Source: Streptomyces genisteinicus
Lineage (GTDB): Bacteria > Actinomycetota > Actinomycetes > Streptomycetales > Streptomycetaceae
Length of the DNA stretch: 64,000 nucleotides
Assembly: GCF_014489615.1 (NCBI RefSeq)
Contig: NZ_CP060825.1
Location: 1,715,501 to 1,779,500, forward strand
Direction of reading: 5' to 3'
Below, piece after piece: positions 58,320 through 64,000 of this stretch; the first letter of the stretch is position 1, and each line of letters opens with the position of its first letter. The position numbers and the translations under genes are program-made. A model generated the notes under the pieces. It saw nothing but the letters and a program-made list of their open reading frames with translations. It was not told the DNA's origin and made no database searches.

Positions 58320-58538
58320 GCGCCCTCTCAGGTCCGGCGGGCGAAGCAGGGCCGGGCCGTGCGTTGCGCCGCGCACGCGGGTATGCGGGTTTGCGGGTGG
58401 TGCAGGGGAAACGCGAACTGCGGAACGACGGGACTGCGGGACTGCGGAGAAGTGCGGGAGGAAGCGGGAGGTGAGGCGGATGCCCGGATGTGCCGGGGAC
58501 ACCGCCGAAAGTGCTGGTGACGTCCGGAACTCCGCGTC
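58320..58538 (-). other. Long 5' leader of the dcw transcript
   Basis: No gene. Read on the plus strand, 58370-58470 is full of short GCGGG- and GGGACTGCG-type direct repeats. If the promoter at 58539-58566 is right, the rsmH mRNA has a leader of about 210 nt, whose content is otherwise unexplained. Confidence 0.5.
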
Positions 58539-58566
58539 ACTTTAGTCCACGGGTGCGGCCGGTCAA
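58539..58566 (-). promoter_or_regulatory. Promoter TTGACC-16-TAAAGT for the dcw cluster
   Basis: On the minus strand, -35 TTGACC (58566-58561) and -10 TAAAGT (58544-58539) with a 16-bp spacer closely match the vegetative sigma HrdB consensus. Confidence 0.75.
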
Positions 58567-58681
58567 TCAACCGGGCAGCGCGTCGCGGGCCCGGTCCCGG
58601 GCCCTGTGGGCTGCCTCACAGACACACCGCGTTGATGTTCTTTGTCCGCTCTCACTACCGGCTCGACCGCCCTGTGACGGA

Positions 58682-58687
58682 TACCTT
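58682..58687 (+). promoter_or_regulatory. -10 box TACCTT of a leaderless promoter
   Basis: TACCTT lies 6 nt before the ATG at 58694 and there is no Shine-Dalgarno, so the carbonic anhydrase mRNA is probably leaderless. Confidence 0.6.
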
Positions 58688-58693
58688 CGAGCC

Positions 58694-59239
58694 ATGTCGA
58701 CTTCCACGAACGCCCCCGACGCCGCCACCGCCACCGCGACCGGCACCGTGACCGACCGCCTCGTCGAGGCCAACGCCCGCTACGCCGAGGCCTTCACGGA
58801 CCCGGGCATGGACGCCCGGCCGGTCCTCCAGGTGGCCGTGGTGGCCTGCATGGACGCCCGGCTCGACCTGCACGCCGCGCTCGGCCTGCAGCTGGGCGAC
58901 TGCCACACCATCCGCAACGCCGGCGGAGTCGTCACCGACGACGTGATCCGCTCGCTCACCATCAGCCAGCGGGCGCTCGGCACCCGCAGCGTGATCCTGG
59001 TGCACCACACCGGCTGCGGCCTGGAGTCCCTCACCGAGGAGTTCCGGATGGAACTGGAGGCGGAGGTCGGCCAGCGCCCGTCGTGGGCCGTCGAGGCGTT
59101 CCGCGACGTCGACCAGGACGTCCGCCAGTCGATGCAGCGGGTGCGCACCTCGCCGTTCCTGCTGCACACCGACGACATCCGCGGCTTCGTCTTCGACGTG
59201 AAGTCCGGCGCGCTGCGCGAGGTCGACCCCGCTGCGTGA
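58694..59239 (+). CDS. Beta-class carbonic anhydrase
   Basis: A 181-aa zinc enzyme for CO2/bicarbonate interconversion. Cys52-x-Asp54-x-Arg56 in VACMDARLD and His105-x-x-Cys108 in VHHTGCG give the zinc site and the Asp-Arg dyad, as in M. tuberculosis Rv1284. An Ala/Thr-rich N-terminal tail of about 20 residues precedes the fold. Cytoplasmic. Divergent from the dcw cluster. Confidence 0.93.
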   Translation: MSTSTNAPDAATATATGTVTDRLVEANARYAEAFTDPGMDARPVLQVAVVACMDARLDLHAALGLQLGDCHTIRNAGGVVTDDVIRSLTISQRALGTRSVILVHHTGCGLESLTEEFRMELEAEVGQRPSWAVEAFRDVDQDVRQSMQRVRTSPFLLHTDDIRGFVFDVKSGALREVDPAA

Positions 59240-59439
59240 GCGGCCGAGCACCCGATAAATCTGATCAAATCCGTCATTCCGCCTCCGGTTATCCACAGGC
59301 AAGTGACACAACGCGGTGACGCCAACAAGAATGCGGATGTGACGCCGGTCCGGAACGTTCCGGCGGCGGCGTCCGTATTTCTTGGTGGGCCGCGCCGTCC
59401 GTGGTGCGCAGGCCCAGGAAAGTGGCCGAGGAGGGCCGG
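59240..59439. other. Intergenic region with a DnaA-box-like site
   Basis: No gene. TTATCCACA at 59289-59297 is a perfect 9-mer DnaA box of the E. coli type, standing alone. The moxR promoter must also lie here but I could not define it. Confidence 0.5.
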
Positions 59440-60486
59440 GTGACGACCTATGACGATCGAGCGAGCCTCACTGATCTGACATCGACGGCTGAGCGGGTGC
59501 GCCGGTCGGTGGAGAGTGTGATCGAGGGCAAGCCTGAGGTCGTACGGCTTTCGCTGACCGTGCTGCTCGCCGAGGGACATCTTCTGATCGAGGATGTCCC
59601 CGGCGTCGGCAAGACCATGCTGGCCAAGGCGCTGGCGCGCTCCATCGACTGCACGGTGCGGCGGATCCAGTTCACGCCCGACCTGCTGCCGTCCGACATC
59701 ACCGGTGTGTCGATCTTCGACCAGCAGCAGCGCGAGTTCGAGTTCAAGCCCGGCGCCGTCTTCGCGCAGATCGTGATCGGCGACGAGATCAACCGCGCCT
59801 CGCCGAAGACCCAGTCGGCGCTCCTGGAGTCGATGGAGGAGCGCCAGGTCACCATCGACGGCCACAGCTACGAGCTGCCGGACCCCTTCATGGTGGTCGC
59901 CACCCAGAACCCGGTGGAGATGGAGGGCACGTACCCGCTGCCCGAGGCCCAGCGCGACCGCTTCATGGCCCGCGTGTCCATCGGCTACCCGAGCGCGAGC
60001 GCCGAGCTCCAGATGCTCGACGTGCACGGGGCGGTCAATCCTCTCGACGACCTCCAGCCCGTCGCCCACGCCCACGACATCGTCAAGCTGATCGAGGCCG
60101 TGCGCGGCGTGCACGTCGCCGAGTCGGTGCGCAAGTACGCGGTGGACCTGGTCTCCGCCACCCGCAGCCACCCGGACCTCAGACTCGGCGCGTCCCCCCG
60201 GGCCACCCTGCACCTGCTGCGCGCCGCCAAGGCCTCCGCGGCCCTCAGCGGCCGCGAGTACGCCCTGCCGGACGACGTCCAGGCGCTCGCCGTCCAGGTG
60301 CTCGCCCACCGGCTGCTCCCCACCGCCCAGGCCCAGCTCAACCGCCTCACCGCCGAGCAGGTCGTCCTGGACATCGTGCAGCGCACCCCGGTGCCCACGA
60401 CCGGCAGCGCCGACGGCGCGTACGTCCAGGGCCGCACCGGACAGCAGCCGCTCTACGGCCAGCAGCCCGGCGCCCGGCGGCTGTGA
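59440..60486 (+). CDS. MoxR-type AAA+ ATPase
   Basis: A 348-aa AAA+ protein. Walker A is IEDVPGVGKTML, Walker B VIGDEINRASPKTQSALLESMEE, sensor 1 VATQNPVEMEGTYPLPEAQRDRF. MoxR ATPases act as chaperones that activate partner proteins, usually together with DUF58/VWA proteins as encoded next. GTG at 59440 has GAGGAGGG upstream; GTG codons at 59401 and 59422 are less likely. Overlaps the DUF58 gene by one base (TGATG). Confidence 0.92.
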   Translation: MTTYDDRASLTDLTSTAERVRRSVESVIEGKPEVVRLSLTVLLAEGHLLIEDVPGVGKTMLAKALARSIDCTVRRIQFTPDLLPSDITGVSIFDQQQREFEFKPGAVFAQIVIGDEINRASPKTQSALLESMEERQVTIDGHSYELPDPFMVVATQNPVEMEGTYPLPEAQRDRFMARVSIGYPSASAELQMLDVHGAVNPLDDLQPVAHAHDIVKLIEAVRGVHVAESVRKYAVDLVSATRSHPDLRLGASPRATLHLLRAAKASAALSGREYALPDDVQALAVQVLAHRLLPTAQAQLNRLTAEQVVLDIVQRTPVPTTGSADGAYVQGRTGQQPLYGQQPGARRL

Positions 60487-61862
60487 TGTCCGCCGGACGG
60501 CCCAGCGCACCCGCCGGTCCGGAGGGCGACGACAAGGGCGGGGTGCGGGCGGCGCTGTCCGGCCTCACCACCCGCGGACGCTCCTTCCTGGCCGCCGGCG
60601 TCGCCGCCGCCGCCTGCGCGTACGCGCTCGGGCAGGGCGATCTGCTGCGGGTCGGGCTGCTGCTCGCGGTGCTGCCCCTGATCTGCGTCACCGTGCTCTA
60701 CCGCACCCGCTACCGGGTCGCGGCCAGCAGACGGCTGTCCCCCGGGCGGGTGCCCGCGGGCGCCGAGGCGCGGGTCCACCTGCGCATGGACAACATCTCG
60801 CGGATGCCCACCGGCCTGCTGATGCTCCAGGACCACGTGCCCTACGTGCTCGGCCCCCGCCCCCGGTTCGTGCTGGACCGGGTCGAGGCGGGCGGACGGC
60901 GCGAGGTCTCCTACCGGGTCCGTTCGGATCTGCGGGGCCGTTATCCGCTGGGCCCGCTCCAGCTGCGTCTGAGCGACCCGTTCGGCATGTGCGAACTGAC
61001 GCGCTCCTTCAGCGCCTTCGACCTGCTCACCGTCGTCCCGCGGACGGAGCCGCTGCCGCCCGTGCGGCTGGCCGGCGAGGCCTCGGGGTACGGCGACGGC
61101 CTGCGGCGCTCCCTCGCGCTGGCCGGCGACGACGACATCATTCCGCGCGCCTACCGGTACGGAGACGACCTGCGCCGGGTGCACTGGCGCTCCACGGCCC
61201 GCCACGGCGAGCTCATGGTCCGCCGCGAGGAGCAGCCGCAGCGGGCCGGCTGCACGGTCCTGCTGGACACCCGGCGCACCGGCTACCAGGGCGGCGGCCC
61301 GGACTCGGCGTTCGAGTGGGCGGTGTCCGGCGCGGCCTCCGCCCTGGTGCACCTGCTGGAGCGCGGCTTCTCGGTGCGGCTGCTGACCGACACCGGGACG
61401 TCCGTGCCCGGCGAGGGGGCCGACGGCTACGCCGGCTCCTCCCAGGACTCGGCCGACTCCGCCGGTCTGATGATGGACACCCTGGCGGTCGTCGAGCACT
61501 CCGACGGGGCCGGCCTGTCCCGGGCCCACGACGCGCTGAGCGGCGGCGGCGAGGGCCTGCTGGTCGCCTTCTTCGGCGACCTCGACCAGGATCAGGCGGC
61601 GCTGGCGGCCCGGATGCGCCAGCGCACCGGTTCCGCGGTGGCCTTCCTGATGGACTGGGAGGCTCCGCGCGCGGAGCCCGGTGCGGCCGCGGGCGCGGTG
61701 TCGCCCTCGGTCGAGGAGCGGCTCCGGCAGCTGCGGGAGGCGGGCTGGACGGCGCTGCCCGTGCGGCCCGGTGCCGCGCTCGGCGACCTGTGGCAGCAGG
61801 CGGGCCAGGAACGCAGCCGGGCGTCCGACGGTTCCGGCGGATACACGGGGGGTTGGTCATGA
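60486..61862 (+). CDS. DUF58 domain protein
   Basis: A 458-aa protein with two N-terminal transmembrane helices (about residues 35-75) and the DUF58 motif ..IPRAYRYGDDLRRVHWRS followed by TARHGELMVRREE (about 220-250). The C-terminal VWA-like region contains TVLLDTRRTGY. It is the usual MoxR partner. A charged N-terminal tail precedes the helices. ATG 60486 is used, with a GTG at 60483 as alternative; its stop overlaps the next gene (ATGA). Confidence 0.9.
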   Translation: MSAGRPSAPAGPEGDDKGGVRAALSGLTTRGRSFLAAGVAAAACAYALGQGDLLRVGLLLAVLPLICVTVLYRTRYRVAASRRLSPGRVPAGAEARVHLRMDNISRMPTGLLMLQDHVPYVLGPRPRFVLDRVEAGGRREVSYRVRSDLRGRYPLGPLQLRLSDPFGMCELTRSFSAFDLLTVVPRTEPLPPVRLAGEASGYGDGLRRSLALAGDDDIIPRAYRYGDDLRRVHWRSTARHGELMVRREEQPQRAGCTVLLDTRRTGYQGGGPDSAFEWAVSGAASALVHLLERGFSVRLLTDTGTSVPGEGADGYAGSSQDSADSAGLMMDTLAVVEHSDGAGLSRAHDALSGGGEGLLVAFFGDLDQDQAALAARMRQRTGSAVAFLMDWEAPRAEPGAAAGAVSPSVEERLRQLREAGWTALPVRPGAALGDLWQQAGQERSRASDGSGGYTGGWS

Positions 61863-64000
61863 GCGGTCGTGCGAGGCTCGCCCTCTGCGCCTACGCCGCG
61901 ACACTGCTGGCGGCGGGCGCCCTGCTGCCGCTGGTCGGCGAGTCCGGGTGGATGATCCAGGCCGCGGTCCTGCTGGCGCTCCAGAGCGGCGCCGGCGCGC
62001 TGGCCCGGCGCGTGCCGCTGGCCAGACCGCTGACGATCGCACTGCAGGCCGTGGTGACGCTGCTGGCCGTGACGGTCCTGTTCGTGCGCGACTCCGCCGT
62101 GCTCTGGCTGCTGCCCGGCCCCGACGCATTCGCCCACTTCGGGGAGCTGTTCTCCGCGGGGTACGACGACGTCAGCCGCTACGCCATCCCCGCTCCGGCG
62201 ACGGACGGCATCCGGCTGATGCTCGTCGGCGGTGTGCTGGTGGTCGGCCTGGTGGTCGACGCCCTCGCGGTCACCTACCGGAGCGCGGCCCCCGCGGGGC
62301 TGCCGCTGCTCGCCCTCTACACGGTCGCCGCGGGCCTCTCCGACGGCGGGGCGAACTGGCTCTGGTTCGTGCTGGCCGCCGTCGGCTACCTGCTGCTCCT
62401 GCTCGCCGAGGGCCGCGACCGGCTCTCCCAGTGGGGGCGGGTCTTCGGCGGCGCGCCACGCGGCCGCGGACGGCAGAACGGAGGGCTGGAAGCGAGCGCC
62501 CCCGCGCACGCACCGGTCCGCACCGGCCGCCGGATCGGCGTGGTCGCGCTCGGCGTCTCGCTGGTGGTGCCGGCCGTGCTGCCCGCCCTGGACGGCGGGC
62601 TGTTCGACGGCACGGGCGGCGGAGCGGGCCGGGGATCGGGCGGCGGCGGCACGATCTCCGCCGTCAACCCCCTGGTCTCCCTCCAGGACAGCCTCAACCA
62701 GCCGACCAACCGCGAGGTGCTCCGCTACCGCACCAACGCGCCCGACACCAAGGGCATGTACCTGCGGATCGTCGCTCTCGACCGCTTCGACGGCACCTCC
62801 TGGCGCTCCTCCGAGCGCAAGGTGGAGAACGTGCCGGACCGGCTCCCGGAGCCGTCCGGGCTGAGCCCGGCGGTCGCCGTCACCGAGGTGCGGACCAACC
62901 TCTCCGCGGCCGGCTCGTACAAGCAGAGCTGGCTGCCGATGCCCTATCCGGCGACGAAGGTGACCATCGACGGCCGGTGGCGCTACGAGCCCTCGGGCCG
63001 GACGCTGGTGGGCGACCGGGGACAGACGACGAGCGGTGTCCAGTACTCGGTCAACAGCCTGGTGGTCCGCCCGACCCGGGAGCAGCTGGCCGACGCCCTG
63101 GCGCCGCCGTCGGAGCTGAAGGCCGAGTACACACAGGTGCCGGACTCCCTGCCGGAGTCGGTCGCCCGGACGGCCCGGACGATCACCGAGGGGGCGGCGA
63201 ACGACTTCGAGCGGGCGACCAGACTCCAGCAGTGGTTCGCCGAGGACGGCGGGTTCACCTACAACACGCAGGTCCGTTCGGGCACGGGCGCGGCGGCGAT
63301 CACCCGCTTCCTGGAGCAGAAGGAGGGCTTCTGCGTCCACTTCTCCTTCTCGATGGCGGCCATGGCGCGCACGCTCGGCATCCCGGCGCGGGTCGCGGTG
63401 GGCTTCACGCCGGGCACCCCGCAGTCCGACGGCACCATGTCGGTCGGACTGCGTGACGCCCACGCCTGGCCCGAGCTGTACTTCGACGGCATCGGCTGGA
63501 CCCGCTTCGAGCCGACACCGAGCCGGGGCAGCACGCCGGAGTACGCGCAGGAGGAGACTCCGGAGGGCGGCGCGAGCGACCCGGCGCAGCCGGAGACCGG
63601 TGCCAGCGCCCAGCCGTCCCGTGCGCCCACCGCACCCGACGCCTGCCCCGAGCCCGAACGGCGGCTGGGCGAGTGCGGGGCGGCGACGCCGCGCGAGGTG
63701 GACGAGCAGGAGGAGCAGGGCTTCCCCTGGGCCACGGTGCTCTTCACCGGTCTCGGCGCACTCGCGGTCCTGCTGGTGCTGCTGCTGCCGCTGCTGTGGC
63801 GGATCGCGGCGCGCGGCCGGCGGCTCGGCGCCCCGAAGTCCGCCGCGCCGCCGGCCGGTCCGGGGAAGCCCGGGGCGGCTCCGCAGGAGGCGGACGGCCG
63901 CGGGCAGATCACGGGCCCGGCCGCACCGGCCGGGGACCCGGCGGGCACCCTCGCCGTCTGGCAGGAGATCACCGACACCGCCTGGGACCTCGGCATCGTG
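61859..64000 (+). CDS. TgpA-like membrane transglutaminase (3' end outside window)
   Basis: 714 codons are visible and the frame is open at the window edge. The N-terminus has about six transmembrane helices (DUF3488/TgpA type). An external transglutaminase-like domain has Cys492 in KEGFCVHFSFS, His535 in DAHAWPELYF and Asp543 in YFDGIGWTRFEP, a complete triad. Another helix follows near residue 625 (WATVLFTGLGALAVLLVLLLPLL), then a cytoplasmic tail. ATG 61859 overlaps the DUF58 stop. The three-gene set MoxR-DUF58-TgpA is widespread; its task is unsettled, probably envelope protein processing or cross-linking. Confidence 0.9.
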   Translation, partial: MSGRARLALCAYAATLLAAGALLPLVGESGWMIQAAVLLALQSGAGALARRVPLARPLTIALQAVVTLLAVTVLFVRDSAVLWLLPGPDAFAHFGELFSAGYDDVSRYAIPAPATDGIRLMLVGGVLVVGLVVDALAVTYRSAAPAGLPLLALYTVAAGLSDGGANWLWFVLAAVGYLLLLLAEGRDRLSQWGRVFGGAPRGRGRQNGGLEASAPAHAPVRTGRRIGVVALGVSLVVPAVLPALDGGLFDGTGGGAGRGSGGGGTISAVNPLVSLQDSLNQPTNREVLRYRTNAPDTKGMYLRIVALDRFDGTSWRSSERKVENVPDRLPEPSGLSPAVAVTEVRTNLSAAGSYKQSWLPMPYPATKVTIDGRWRYEPSGRTLVGDRGQTTSGVQYSVNSLVVRPTREQLADALAPPSELKAEYTQVPDSLPESVARTARTITEGAANDFERATRLQQWFAEDGGFTYNTQVRSGTGAAAITRFLEQKEGFCVHFSFSMAAMARTLGIPARVAVGFTPGTPQSDGTMSVGLRDAHAWPELYFDGIGWTRFEPTPSRGSTPEYAQEETPEGGASDPAQPETGASAQPSRAPTAPDACPEPERRLGECGAATPREVDEQEEQGFPWATVLFTGLGALAVLLVLLLPLLWRIAARGRRLGAPKSAAPPAGPGKPGAAPQEADGRGQITGPAAPAGDPAGTLAVWQEITDTAWDLGIV

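Noticed and set aside
59289..59297. Replication origin
   Set aside because: Only one DnaA box, no AT-rich region, and no dnaA/dnaN/gyrB neighbours.

Overview
The window is a stretch of high-GC actinobacterial chromosome, almost certainly from a Streptomyces. Four things point there: third-codon-position GC is extreme; GTG starts and 4-bp GTGA/ATGA gene overlaps are frequent; the encoded FtsZ, DivIVA, PriA and TrpE are of Streptomyces type; and the gene order matches, from memory, the S. coelicolor SCO2040-SCO2094 interval. I see no insertion sequence, prophage, CRISPR array or tRNA/rRNA gene. It is conserved core chromosome, and the less explained material lies in small ORFs, operator-like palindromes and intergenic repeats.

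Layout. (1) 0.4-3.3 kb, minus strand: end of the hisI-trpE-(Trp-associated membrane protein)-(HGxxPAAW protein) operon, closed by a perfect 21-bp hairpin. (2) 3.4-6.1 kb: a leaderless TIGR03085-type gene, an MFS transporter, and an intergenic region with two copies of a dispersed hairpin repeat. (3) 6.1-11.9 kb, minus strand: hisD-hisC-hisB-[55-aa membrane ORF]-hisH-priA/hisA-ridA-hisF, every junction overlapping or nearly so, with a palindromic operator-like site in front of hisD. PriA supplies both the HisA and TrpF isomerases, so this operon serves histidine and tryptophan synthesis together. (4) 12-20.6 kb: a beta-repeat membrane protein, a helical-repeat-like protein, a Lon-N-domain protein, YbaK, a small ABC-2 exporter, a NYN-domain protein and a 56-aa basic protein. 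(5) 20.6-36.2 kb: dnaE, a DUF2252 protein, a membrane protein next to a membrane-anchored DsbA-like thioredoxin, Tat-exported PhoD, a dienelactone-hydrolase-like protein, a MscS channel, a CPA1 antiporter, GNAT-rluD-lspA, and a histone-H1-like/DksA zinc-finger hybrid.

(6) 36.5-40 kb: ileS, preceded by a translational T-box riboswitch. (7) 40.4-58.6 kb, minus strand: the division and cell wall (dcw) cluster in transcription order rsmH-ftsL-ftsI-murE-murF-mraY-murD-ftsW-murG-ftsQ-ftsZ-pgeF-yggS-sepF-yggT-divIVA. It has a good TTGACC/TAAAGT promoter upstream of rsmH and a GACAC-rich regulatory region in front of ftsZ. mraZ, ftsA and murC are absent from the cluster. (8) 58.7-64 kb, plus strand: a leaderless beta-carbonic anhydrase, then a translationally coupled MoxR-DUF58-transglutaminase operon whose last gene runs off the window.

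No clear new multi-gene system is visible. The best leads are the 55-aa ORF inside the his operon, the palindrome upstream of hisD, a 40-nt palindrome inside ftsW, the GXHH-type active-site motif in IleRS, the intergenic repeat pair with a compensatory base-pair change, and the palindrome that overlaps the phoD leaderless promoter.
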